The position numbers were made by a program, and so were the translations under genes. A DNA stretch of 64,000 bases from Nyssa sinensis (Eukaryota > Streptophyta > Magnoliopsida > Cornales > Nyssaceae): positions 90,792-154,791 of the forward strand of contig VIRR01000569.1 in assembly GCA_008638375.1 (NCBI GenBank). Reading direction: 5' to 3'. Each line of letters opens with the position of its first letter. The stretch's first letter is position 1. Under the pieces are notes generated by a model. It was not told the origin of the DNA. It was given only the letters and a program-made list of their open reading frames with translations, and searched no databases. Shown here one piece after another: positions 22,791-34,754 of the stretch.

Positions 22791-25685
22791 CTCATGTCCA
22801 TGTCTGTCAAGGTTATCTGATATTTTTGGAGTACTAGAAAGAAACCAGAGAGATCATAGAAAGATCTATTCTGCACCTCACATTTCCATCATCCTAGAAC
22901 TAATCTCAAAGGTGCTGTTGATATTCTTTTGGAGGGGCTTGTTGATGAAAGATTTGTCATGAAGTACAGAATGAGGTATTTCATAGGCAGCATGAATTTT
23001 TTTTGAGGCCATATCTCATACTCTTTTCTAGCTCAGAATTCAGAAGTCAGAACTTACTATTTGCAGCCTTTGTTCCCCTGGATTTTGTCCATAAAGATTA
23101 TCATGATGCAGGGGGTTTCAGTCATAATGATTTTAGCCTTCCAGATCATACTTCCACTACTAGGATCTTTGAAAGGGTGTTTGCTGATTCAATTGTTTCA
23201 AGCTAGCATAAATTACCCAAGAGTAGAGTAGTATTGACATTTTAAGTGTAGTTGAAAACCCAATCTCACTATCTATTTCATTTTTTCATGAAACATAACT
23301 TTGGATTCTGTGAAAGCACTTTCAAAGATTAGCAACCCGCGATGTCTGAGAATGTTAAAACTTAAAAGATTTACTGCTATAAGGTGGTTTGATGTCATTA
23401 TCGGTGAAGTCCAAGACAGAAGATTCAGTGAAATGTGAAGTTATTGATGGAGGAGAACTTAAATCTAGAGAACATTTAAATGTTAGAGGAAATAGTGCCA
23501 CTTTGCCATCCATCACCGGTTGGACCCATCAATCATCTCCTTCATTATCCCTTTAGATTTGCAAGGATATTAAATTGTTCTTTTTTTTTGCCAAGGAATA
23601 TAATCATTTGCATTGATTTGCAACAGAAAAGACTGGGATGACAGCAAGTTTGGGTTGGACAATAAAGTTGACTTTTATGCTGTTTCCTTTGTCAAAGATG
23701 CAGCAGTAGTCCATGAATTGAAGAATTATCTGCAAAGTAAATATAAATTATGTATTTCTTATAAGTTATTATTAGAAAGTAAATATTAATTACACACTTG
23801 ATCTATATACTGCTTCAAATTTTAAAATTATATTTTCCTTACTGTTTTGGCAGGCTGTGGTGCAGATATACATGTTATTGTAAAAATTGAAAGTGCAGAC
23901 TCTCTACCAAATTTGCACTCAATTATTACGGCATCTGATGGGGTGATCACCTGAGTCTTTATTTTGAGTTTGACGTATTTTTCTTTCTTGCATTAGCATT
24001 ATTCTCGGACTGGAATCTCGCCTGTAGCCATTTTTTTTTGAGAACTTTGGTATTGAGTTGGTAACTGTGGTCACTGGGTCTTACAGTCTCCGCAATATTA
24101 GGAAAATCATGGTAAGGAGTTTACAAAATGCTTTGAAGTACAGATAACAAGGACCTTCAGTCAGTTTTATTCTTAACTGAAGCAGTTATGATCCAAATGC
24201 GTTCCTGGCCCACTCCTGTAATATCTTCATTAAATTCTACGTGCTGAAAATACTATGTGCTATTCTGGTGTCAGGCAATGGTTGCAAGAGGAGATCTTGG
24301 TGCAGAGCTGCAAATTGAGGAGGTTCCACTGTTGCAGGTAATATTTTTGTTACTGATGGTAGAGTGATGACGGGTAAAAACTGTTGCCAAATGCATTTTC
24401 CAAATTTTATCAGACATCAATTATTATTAATTACCAACACTGGGAAAAATTATAAAACGCAGGAAGAGATTATCAGGATGTGTCGTAGCATGGGACAAGC
24501 GGTTATTGTGGCAACAAATATGCTAGAAAGCATGATTGTTCATCCAACACCAACACGAGCGGAGGTATCGGACATTGCCATTGCTGTTCGAGAGGGTGCG
24601 GATGCGGTTATGCTTTCTGGAGAAACTGCTCATGGAAAGTAGGTTATTTTTTCTTGAAGGTTTTCAGTACCTCCCTTGTCAACGAATTGACAGACCCTGG
24701 GTGCACTTCATGGATAGAGGGAGGACAGGTTTAGGAGTAGGGGACAGTGAACTTGATAATTTGAGTTTCAATGTAGAAGTTTACCCACTCAATTGACTTG
24801 TGTACTATCCAGCAAACTTTTGGTGACTACAGAAAACTTTGACATTGTATAGAACAATCTATAGACTGGGGAAGGCTGGCAGATCAAACTTTGCTCTGAT
24901 CTATAGAATACTCATCAAATTAGAGTATTGGGAGTTACATTTATTAAGAAGCATCTAGGTTGCCTAAAACCAATTTTGAGTTTTCAATTACTTGGATAAA
25001 TCAAGTGTAAATACATTCACCTTTTTACATATTAAATGAACTGATTTCACTTCCCTGCAGCTTCCCTTTGAAAGCTGTTAAGGTTATGCGCACAGTCTCC
25101 TTATGGACTGAAGCAACCATGGTTGGTGGTGAAACACCAGCTAATCTTGGCCAGGCCTTCAAGGTTACTTAACATCTTAATCTATTTTGATTCTGCATTA
25201 ATTTTAAAGGTGTTTTATGCCTTTCTATTTTAAAACTTCCATTTAAATGTCAACCCTGAATACTTACTGAATTTCTTGTTTTGTGTAGAACCATGTGAGT
25301 GAACTGTTTGCATTCCATGCAACATTGATGTCCAACACTCTTGGAACCTCAATTGTTGTCTTCACCAGAACTGGTTTCATGGCCATCCTACTCAGCCATT
25401 ATCGACCTTCTGGCACTATATTTGCCTTTACGAATGAGTGAGTTCCATAATTATTGACAAAATTCTTGGCTAGTATTTGAAGGGGAAAATGTGACATGTA
25501 AACTATAGAGTGTGAGGAATGAGGATATACTAATCTTATAAAGGCATGAAACTGTTTTATTGATAGGGAGTTCTTTGAGTGGTAGAGGTGATATATGTGT
25601 GATGGAGTACGGAAATTAGTTGGATAGGGTGAGAGCAGGTTGGTCAGAATAGTGGCTGTGATGAAGACCAGGGACATGAGTTCCA

Positions 25686-26215
25686 GTCCAAGTGTCTGGT
25701 AGTTTTAGAATTATAAAGGGCAAATTTAAAACCCTAGATGAATCATAAATCAGCAAGGGCTGTCAGTCTGCAGGGCCTACATCTCTGGATTGCCGACCTG
25801 GGCCCACCATTGGGTCTATAGTTCATGATGCAGGTTCCACGTGTCCTAAGAATGGAGTAACTCTCTCTTCTCTGTCCAGAAGGGCCAGAGCAAAGGTTGT
25901 GGTACCTCAGCCAGGTCGGAGGGCTCACCCACCTTTGCTACCCGATACTCAGGCAATCAAACAAACACCTCTGAGCATCCCATAGCTGGAACCAGAGTTT
26001 GGAATAATAGGTTTGACAGATATTGGCCCTCGTGGGGTCTCTCTGGCCTTGCTCCTGTCAGGGCCAGACATCTACCATCCGTGTGCCTTATTGATAGTCA
26101 TCCCTCCCCTCTTGGAGTAAGTGCCATTCCGTCTATATGTCTCTTGCCAGATTGCATGTTGCCCGATTTATTGAATAATGGACTTGATTACATTGCAATT
26201 GTTTTTTTTTTTTTT
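25686..26215. other. GC-rich insert in intron 10 of the pyruvate kinase copy
   Basis: About 470 bp that is clearly richer in G and C than the intron around it, rich in CCAGG/CCTGG-like words (GGCCAGAGCAAAGG; TCAGGGCCAGACATC), and ending at a T run of about 18 bases (26201-26218). It looks like a foreign insertion, possibly part of a transposon. No coding frame of note and no terminal repeats were found. Confidence 0.35.
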
Positions 26216-27427
26216 TTTCTAGTTGTTTGAGCTTTGGGTAACCTATTGAGGAAAATGCTGGGATGAACTCATTAGTTAATAGCTGAGTGAACTACTAAAG
26301 TCACTAAATCTACTAGAATCATAACTTGGAACTTTGATAATCAGAGACTAGTGAGATTTTGGTGTTGTTCTGTCTTCTGTATTGGAATTGTTATTAAGGG
26401 CATTTTATGGTACACTGTTAATTTTTAATTTATCAGAGTAGGAACGGGAATTATGGTTGGCCAATGACCTTTGATAAATTATTTCATAAACTGACTGTCA
26501 AATGGACTTGGTTGGCATGCAGGAAGAGAATACAACAGAGACTGGCTTTGTACCAAGGAATTTGCCCCGTATAGATGCAGTTCTCGGATGATGCGGAACA
26601 AACCTTTGAAAATGCATTGGCTTTGTTGCAGGTGACGTTTCACTAGACTGACATTTATTATTTTTTAGGTTGTGATTGAGATTTACATCAGTTGGCTTAT
26701 AAATTTATAGCCAACTTAGAACCAGTTTTGGTCATTTGGGTGGGCACGATGATGACCATCAATAGCATATACTCTGTTGAATTTGGGATTGTGGAATGGG
26801 AGTCGTTTGAGCTTTATGGTCAGAACATTTGTGCTGGTTGAATCCATGCTGTCAAGTCGGGCCAAACACTTCACAACCTTGTATCGAGGGTGCTTTTCTT
26901 TATGTGAGTCATACTTGAGTATCTTTGAAGTCATCCAATAAATTGGCATGATACACTTGATTCGTACATTATGTTCAACCAATTCTGTACATTAACACAG
27001 TGAAAGGTGTGTGCTTTCTGGAAAGACCTCATTTGAGAGTGGCTTTCCTGACCCAATCAATTGGAATTTGCAGCTTGAAGATTGTTGATATGAGATAAAA
27101 AAAAATATATTTATATTCATTTGTATGTGCTGGTTGATGAGCCTTTCATATTGTAAAATAAATGTTCAGCTGTACTAATCACACAGTATAGCAGCCAGAA
27201 ATATTCTTTTCGATCAAATTTTTGCTAGGAAATATCTTATGTATTTTATGTTTCTGGGTCTGTGTTAGAAGTCACCTTGTAGGACATTTCTTCTAAAATG
27301 AAGTGGTTTTAACGTACAGAAACAAGGGATGGTGAAGGAAGGAGAACATGTTGCTCTCGTTCAGAGTGGCAGACAGCCCATCTGGCGGTTCCAATCCACT
27401 CACAATATCTTGGTCGAGAAAGTTTAG

Positions 27428-28237
27428 ATGGTGAAAAAGGATGGAGTCCCCATAACTATTCGAGTGACTCGTAAGTTGTGACTACTGGAGCGGTTTATAT
27501 ATCTGTGCTGGTAGCTGCCCTTGGGATTGACATGGTTTTTGCTAGTGAGAACAAGCCTCTGACTTATTATCCAATACGTACTTTAAATATTCCCCACACA
27601 TAAGCATCCTTTTTGTTCTATTGTGGCCCCCTCTCCTTTTTGATCAACTTGGCGGTTGAACTTAATAGTATATTGAGAGAGAGCATCTATTAATGACAAT
27701 AAGAAACTGTTTCTTCTTCGAGTATTTCATCTGCATTGGAGTTGCTTCTCTAACTGCTTTTCAAGAATCTGGAGAACAATATTATTTTCAAAGTTACTAC
27801 ACTCTCTTTTCGCAAAACATAGGTTGTTTACACTTTTCACTATTCACCTTACAATAATCATGTGGTGTCTTGGTACCCAATCTCGGGCATTGTTTTGCCA
27901 TTTCTGGGAATTGATATTATGCTTGTTCATGAAAAGAAGAAAGGACATGACAATATGAAATACTGTCGTGAAGTAGTACTGGTTCCAATCAGAAGAATGA
28001 CGCGAATTGTGATTTGGAAATATATGTGTGGCCTGGGCTAGTACTGACACCTTTGAGGAAGTATATTCTTATATACCAAAAGACGGGGCACAATTACATG
28101 CTACAAATATCGAAGGGGAAATGCCAATCTAGGATACGGCTTCATGATGAAGTAATGATAGAGGAGAATATATAAGCAGGCCAAAACAAATTGAGAGTGG
28201 TAGGACCTGACAGAAGTATTGAGTTGAGTTTTTTGTC
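27428..28237. other. Intergenic between the two pseudogenes
   Basis: No gene recognised. It ends at the left breakpoint of the WDR91-like duplication at about 28238. Confidence 0.45.
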
Positions 28238-30805
28238 CATGCCATACAATCAGGGAGGAAGGACAAAGTTATTGAGTTTTTTGGAATGAATGGTGATGAC
28301 TTGTTGCAAAGGGACCAGGATTGGACTTCGTGGTTTGGTGGGTTTTCTTCTTCTCCTTGCCCTTTTTCCTTGAACTTATTTACTCTCTAATTTAAGCTTT
28401 CCATGCAGCCATCCCTTATCTCAAGAGTCCAAGCTCGGATCCCCAGTTTAGCATATACTTTTCAAAGGAGTGGTTTGATACCTTGCATCTTTCAGTTAGG
28501 AATTTTTTAAGTGAGATTTTTAATGGTACCCATATCCTTAAGTATAAATTCTTATACTTCATTTTCTTACTATAATTTTCAGCTTTACTGTTAGTACTTA
28601 GGCATGACAGCTGCTCATCTTCTTTCTGTTGCAGTCACAAATTACTAGACCATTTTCTTATGTCAGTAGTTCCCTTGATGCTCAGTTGAAGTTATTTTTA
28701 CTCTTTCTTAATTATGTTGTTCTATTTTATTAAGTAGGAGTTTACGTGAATTTCTCTGTTATTTGAGTGATATATGTTTTGCGCTCTGACCTCAAATCGA
28801 TCCAGCAAATCTTGTTGATAAGGGGTTGCTTGGGACATTAGAACTCCAGTCAGCTGTGATGAGTTTGACTGGCATTGAGCTAAAGCTTGTTTGATAAGTC
28901 CTTTAGGTCTGTATCGTGGTTCAATTTTTTCCTTAAGAAAGACCTTTCTCAGAAGTAGACGTAAACAAATATCTCCACTGTTTTGCTTTTATACCAATTA
29001 CCACGTGACTTGCCGTGGGTTCAGTTAAATTGAGTTGTATTAACAAATATCTCCTCAGCCATGGTATCAACCAAACCACAGAACAAGTACCCAAGCCACA
29101 CAAAGAAAATTCAATGGTATACTTCTTAAGACCAGTAATCAATTAATATATACCAAAAGAATCAAATAGCACAGCCTGAACCAAAAAACTCAGGAACAAC
29201 AAATAAAACACCAACTAGCAAGATAAATAGTAATCTATAACATAAAATAGACTTAGCAAAATCAAAATAACCCAAGAAAACTACCAAAATGTAGCTGAAG
29301 CATCAGATCAGCAGTGTGAAAGACAAGTCTTAGCCTGAAACCACCTAATTGCACCTAATCATAGCCTGATACCACCAAATCACAGTTCAACCAACCTCTG
29401 GCACTCAAAAAAATCTTCAACTCACAGATTGAAAATTTGAGATCAATAGTCTGGAAAAATATTCGAAAATAGAAAAGTCCATCCAAATGACTTCAAAAAA
29501 ATTCGTAAAAATCAATAGTCTACTCAGCATAGCAAGATGAACCAAACTGTGTCTTCAGATTGTTGAAAGGTGCCGGGAAAAGGTGATTTCATGCTGACTT
29601 CTGCATGACTTCATCAACTAGAAAATGACGTCAGCACTTCCCGTACACCTCACACACACATATATTAAAATGAGAGACAAGTACAATAATACCCACATGG
29701 GAAAAATAAGAAGAAAATAACATTGTACAATGGTTCAGATGCAGTTGGCCATCTCTTGGAACATGCAAAAACCCTCCAAATTATTATTGGACCGAGTTCT
29801 TTTTGTACAATGTAAAAATCTGTCCCTGCAATTTACACTTTAAAGAAACATTTCCATTTTTTTGATGGCTTACTTGTCAATTTTGTTTTCCTTAGTGGCT
29901 TGTTGGTTTTGTTTGTTGTGAACCAGAAAAAATAGTTTCTGCCGTTAGTTTAATAATTTTTTTCTTCTAATGTGTTTCTATGTCTAACCTAGTTGTAACA
30001 ACATTTATTAATTTATTGGTTATTATATCAAGATTAGCTAATGGTTCGCATCTAGAAACAGTTTGTACTACGTACGTAATATTTTAACGTGTGATAGAAG
30101 AGCAACTAGGATAAAGAATTTGATTTCAGTTTGAAATACTTCAACTGGTGGTAAGCGTTTGTCTAATGCTGCTTTATGTCCTTGGGGGGTCATTTCTGCC
30201 AGTTATGACCGGATGATTAGTTGATGACATATTATATATTTATTTTAAATTTGCAATAATATTATCATTATTACTTTTGGATTTGATTATCCCTCAAAAA
30301 ACTTGAATTCCATGGAATGTTTCCTTAGCTAATCTACGAATCCCTGCCCTATTGAAGATGGGTTCTGAAAAGAACACCGTTAACCGCCTCAAAAAAGACA
30401 TTAAACAACTTAATCTAAAATTGTCACAATTTCAGGCTTTGTTGGAGGAAAAAAAGGCTCAGTTATGTTGGTCGAGGAGGTAAGGGTGTTCTGCCCTCAG
30501 ATTGTTTCTAGTCTCTAATTGTTTGCTTACTGCATATTTATCATATCAGTAATGCTTCATCTGTAATGGAAATAAGCACGGTTTAAGCAGTCAGCACAAC
30601 AACACACTCTGCAACTGAGACTTCGTTAAGTGGTGTGCATGAAGAAAGTGTTGTTCCACCCATTGTTTCTCATGAAACTTATGCCTCTGAAAGTCCACAT
30701 ATCGGTGAAACAGGGTCCAAGGATTGGGTTGTTACTGGACCTGCTGCGGTTTTCTAATATACCCGAAACTTAGTCAATATTGGGTTCTTTACTTGTCATC
30801 ATTTT

Positions 30806-31005
30806 TTTTTTGATAGGTAAATGAAGATTTTATAGAAGCTCAATAAGGGCAAAGAAACAATTACATCATGATTTTAGACTCCCCAAAAAGACTACAAAAG
30901 AATCTATACATGAGGGGTAAGCTTCTAGCACCCAAAAATACAAAAGGTGTAAGATCCTATCTTTGAATCTACAAGGGTTTGTGAATTTTCCTTCAAAAAT
31001 TCTAC

Positions 31006-31069
<64 letters not shown>

Positions 31070-32222
31070 TACCCCAATAAATACAAAGAGGAATGAGCCT
31101 CCATGTTCGCTTTATATCACGATTCACCCGAGATCCTTGCCACAATCTAACCGAATGTTCAACCAACCGAGGCATCACCCAGAAAAAATCAAACAGCAAT
31201 AAACACACTTGTCAAATATCTCTCGCAAATGAACAATGAAGCAACAGATGATCAATATTCTCCTCCTCCTCCCAACACATCACACACTTATTTACCAAGG
31301 AAAACCTTCTTCTTTGGAAATTTTCTTGAGTTAAAATAGCTCTCCAAAGAACAGACCAAGCAAATAAAGCCAGCTTTGTGGGGGTCTTAACCTTCCAAAT
31401 AGCCTTCCAAGGGAAACTCTCAACACCTTTCTTTGCCAAATGCAAATAAAAGGACTTCACCGAGAATACACCTTTACCATCCAACTTTCACCAAAGAGTA
31501 TCTTCTCTATCCTTGTCCACAGGAAGACCATAAAGAAGAGCCATAAAATCAAGAGTCTCCTCCACCTCTCAATCATTAATATTTCTACTGAAGCATGGAG
31601 TCCATTCATATCTATTGCAATTAAAATGTACAAAATACTTCACCCAAGCATCTTGATTGAAGGAGTTGCGGAATAATCTTGGAAATCTAAGATCCAAGGT
31701 TGGTTCCCCACATCAATTATCCTTCCAAAATTTTACACTTCCTTCATTTCCGATCACTAGAGATGAGCATTCAAAGAAAATCTCCATCCCCATCCTAATA
31801 CTCTTCCGAGGCCCCACCCCATAGGCCCCTTCGACCCTCTTCCTCACCCACTTTTGCAATAATAGCCTTTCTCCGCATAGCATCAACTTATTTAGTATAC
31901 CTCCAAAGCCATTTGCCTAGAAGAGCTTTATTGAAAGTCTGAAAATTCTTAATTCCCAAGCCCTCTTTCTTCATAGGGAACTTCACCTTTTCCCAGCCAA
32001 CTAAACCGAGCCCATCCCCTCCTTCTTTTCCCAAAGAAAATCTCTTTGGATCTTTTCAAGCTTGGCGGCCACCGATGCTGGAATTGGAAAAAGGGACATA
32101 TAATATGTGGGAAGACTCCCCATGATGCTTTTGATTAGAGTAATCTTCCCACCTTTGGACATGTATTGCTTCTTCTATCCTGCTAGTTTCCTTTGAAATC
32201 TCTCAACCACTGGGTCGCAAAT
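30806..32222 (-). mobile_element. 5'-truncated LINE (RVT/zf-RVT part), copy in the pseudogene
   Basis: The minus strand encodes the C-terminal reverse-transcriptase region of a plant L1-type LINE. There is a [14 protein letters not shown] and [19 protein letters not shown] thumb segment (about 32050-32200), a WK(D/E)N-containing middle part, and the zinc-binding zf-RVT domain at 31212-31484 ([34 protein letters not shown]). The 3' end at about 30806 is followed on the minus strand by a poly-A run. It lacks the endonuclease and most of the RT and has stops. It is the same insertion as 57985-59384, carried by the duplication. Confidence 0.88.
31011..31065. repeat. (CT)27 microsatellite
   Basis: Lies in the LINE 3' region. 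The orthologous position in the other LINE copy (58191-58204) has only (CT)7. Confidence 0.95.
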
Positions 32223-33345
32223 CTGCTGGAGAAGTATCAGCTGATAAGCTTCCAGCTCAATCTGTAAGTGTGCTTTAGATAGAGGATATACTATTTGAAG
32301 GTTTAATATCGTAAGAAGGGTGAGTGTGCAGCGTACAAGTCTTGGTTGAGACGTGTGCAAGTGTATTAGTTATCAAAGAGTAAAGAGAAAAACAAAGAAG
32401 AAATCCTGCCTGGGATTTATCGTACTTCTGTTATCTTTGCACACTTGTGCAGTTTTTATTGTTGTGAGTAATCCCTTTAGCTCGGCTTATAACACTATCT
32501 TTGGAGGGAAAATTCTGAGAGAGAAGAAGTTTTGGTCCCATAGATAATTGCTGATTTTGTTGAAATATTCAGAGTAGTTGCTGAAACTTTGACGATAAAG
32601 ATGAAGTTTATCTTATCTATTTGTACCAAGCACGATACAAAATAAAACTGGAATGAAAATTCATTTTTAACAAACAACTTATAAAATGAAATTGGTTCCT
32701 ATTAGAATTCAATCAATTACAAACTAGTCAAAGGTAATGGTTTCTGAGCTGAACTGATCCAGAAGTGAGGATTCCCAAACAGGCCCTTGTGTTCATGTCA
32801 GTCCATTATTTATTCTTCCTTAATTCATTGAAAATGCTTCACTTTTGAGTTTGGAATCTCTGTTTCTACTATTCTTGGCACTAGCCAGTGCACCGACATG
32901 GACAGAAATTTATGCACCTTAACTTGGCAAAGATATGTCTGCTGGACTACAAATTACTGGGTGGCCTGCTCATGATTCAGCTATTAGCTCTATCCTCTTC
33001 TGGCCTGATGCGACGAGCATTTTTAGTTTCGATATAGATGGAAAGGCAAGTACCTTTAGTGCCTATATCAATTCCGACTTGACGTTTTGCTCGTCCATTG
33101 GATGCTTTTTTACTTTATCCTTTCAACTTGATAGCATTATAATGTTTCACTAGCTTTTTCTCTTAATTTTTTTTTTCTATTTGTGTCAGATTTTTGAATG
33201 TAGCTTGCCAAACCAAGGTAAAGTTCTTCGGTCAAGAAATTGCAGCAGGTACTTGAAATGCTTGGCCCCTTGTAAAGTAACTTTGATTGTTGTACACACA
33301 AGATTTAGTTGGGTTTGAACAGTTCAAATTGCACCATAGTTTTTG

Positions 33346-33870
33346 AAATTTTTGAGATTGAATCCCAAAAACATCTCACGGACCTCAATGATCTGTCGAC
33401 CTGTTCTTTGATCACAACCCAAATACCCTCAAACCCACGAGAGCGTCGTCAGGGGGATTTCTAATTCCATCTCTGCCATTTGCCATGTAGCCAGGTGAAT
33501 CTTGCTCTAATACTAATTGATGAAGCATGAAATATAAACAATGAATATGAGCACGTCAAATCTTTACGAGAGCGTCAATATCCAAATTTTGGAATCTACC
33601 AATAAATAAAAGAAAATTCTCTAAAAGGAAAATTGATATTTTATTAATGATGAATAATAAATTGAATTAATTGTCTCTTTACAGCCCTATTTATAAAAAG
33701 AAATAATCTTAATCCTAATAGAATAGAGAAATCCTACATGAAAAAGAAACAATGAAGAAATAATTAAAAATAACAAATTTGAGTTAAGATCAAATTTGAA
33801 AACTAAGAAGTCCTATAATTCTAAAACAAATATACATAATTTTGGCAAGTCATATATCTGTCCCACATCA
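33346..33870 (-). mobile_element. Truncated LTR retrotransposon: one LTR, primer-binding site and a little internal sequence
   Basis: 33518-33870 (353 bp) has inverted ends TGATG and CATCA, as LTRs do. Read on the minus strand it is followed, after a 2-base spacer, by AGTATTAGAGC (33501-33515), a variant of the initiator-tRNA-Met primer-binding site. The remaining 33346-33500 would be the start of the internal region, cut off exactly where the WDR91-like copy ends. The second LTR and coding genes are absent. Confidence 0.6.
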
Positions 33871-33904
33871 TTCAAAGTGTAAAAAGTGAACATAGTATTT
33901 GTTT

Positions 33905-34365
33905 CCATCTGATGACTGATGAGCGTGTCATTATTGATCTGTACAATGCACTCCCTTTTTCATTTGCACTATGGTAGTATGGCTCTGCATGTGTTTCTGT
34001 TATAATGGGTAAAAGAGTAGTAGAGACAATGCAGGAAACCACGGGTTTCAAAGAAAACATCAACTTCTGTGAAGGTAGTATGGTTCTACATGTGTTTCTG
34101 TATGAGTATGTCATTATTAATCTGTACAATGCACTAGCTTTCCCATTTGCACCATGGTAGTATGTTCTGCATGTGTTTCTGTTATAATGGGTGAAAGAGT
34201 AGTAGAGGCAATGCAGGAAACCACGGGTTTGAAAGAAAATATCAACTTCTGTGAATGTAGTACGGTTCTGCATGTGTTTCTGTTATAGTGGGTAAAAGTG
34301 TAGTAGAGACAATGCAGGAAACCACAGGTTTCAAAGAAAATAACAACTTCTATGAAGGTAAAACT
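33905..34365. repeat. Tandem array of roughly 100-180-bp units
   Basis: A unit containing GCATGTGTTTCTGTTATA, then GGGTAAAAG, then AATGCAGGAAACCACGGGTT and TCAACTTCTGTGAA recurs at about 33985, 34170 and 34270. A linker with TCATTATT and ATCTGTACAATGCACT occurs at about 33928 and 34108. The minus-strand frames at 33872-34392 come from this array and do not look like a protein family. Confidence 0.85.
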
Positions 34366-34754
34366 TGAAGAGAAATTTGCCACATAGACCACCCTTGCCT
34401 AGGGAGTCCCAATTGCCGGGGCATTGCCTAAACAGGCCAACGACAACGATTTCAATTGCTACTGATACAATTAATGAGATATAACTCAAGCTTCAAGCTT
34501 GACAAAGGTTAAACAGTTCTCCAAATTTAACTCAGAAACTTCAAATGAAAGAGAGAGTTTGAGTCACCCATTTGAACCATTTACATAGCTCCCACATTTG
34601 ATGAAGTAAATTCTCAACCCTACGCATTGAAATCCACTATTTCTTTATTCAAATAAAGTAGCATTGATTAAGGTGTTTTGGGGTTGAGGACAATACATAA
34701 TTCCAACCATTCTAGTGCAAATCACTGTCAAAATGAACAAGATGATATCGATAC
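34366..34754. other. Between tandem array and minus-strand exons
   Basis: The minus strand of 34360-34470 has a frame with hydrophobic EIVVVGLF followed by CPGNWDSLGKGGLCG, which could be another exon of the minus-strand gene. Its phase does not fit the donor at 34753-34754, so I do not include it. Confidence 0.3.

Larger units (their letters stand above)
18356..27427 (+). pseudogene. PKP2: Plastidial pyruvate kinase beta (PKP2 type), broken unprocessed copy
   Basis: Intact homologs make pyruvate and ATP from phosphoenolpyruvate in plastids. Twelve exons are recognisable: 18356-18590 (transit peptide, MAQVVATRSI), about 20132-20436 ([32 protein letters not shown]), 20714-20877, 23384-23518, 23627-23736, 23854-23942, 24275-24337 (MVARGDLGAEL), 24463-24638 ([19 protein letters not shown]), 25061-25163, 25289-25437, 26523-26631 and 27320-27427 (PIWRFQSTHN). 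Lesions are a missing base at about 20365, TGA at 20789-20791, two missing bases at about 20862 (GDMLLVDG broken), a missing base at about 23631, and TAG at 26572-26574. Introns are retained, so it arose by DNA duplication rather than retrotransposition. A functional copy is expected elsewhere. The exon 2 start is uncertain. The exon 2 donor is GC (AAG|GCAAGT). Confidence 0.9.
28238..33345 (+). pseudogene. Partial, internally deleted copy of the WDR91-like gene
   Basis: Matches 51349-62035, exons and introns included. Remaining exons: end of exon 1 (28238-28337), exon 2 (28409-28525), exon 3 (30329-30479), start of exon 4 (30550-30753), exon 12 (32933-33045) and exon 13 (33190-33248). Missing are the LisH-coding start, the rest of exon 4 through exon 9 (deletion corresponding to about 53873-57965), exons 10-11 (about 59637-61136), and exons 14-15. 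TAA at 30584-30586 stops exon 4, and two WD-core tryptophans are lost in exon 13 (ECS, LRS). The LINE in intron 9 of the full gene is present here too, so the duplication came after that insertion. No functional product is expected. Confidence 0.92.

Noticed and set aside
22667..22962. ORFs on both strands over the GT repeat
   Set aside because: Microsatellite translation (alternating Cys/Val or His/Thr). Not a gene.
33872..34392. Two minus-strand ORFs of 133 and 91 codons
   Set aside because: Both arise from the tandem-repeat array, with the same peptide repeated in shifting frames and no protein-family features.
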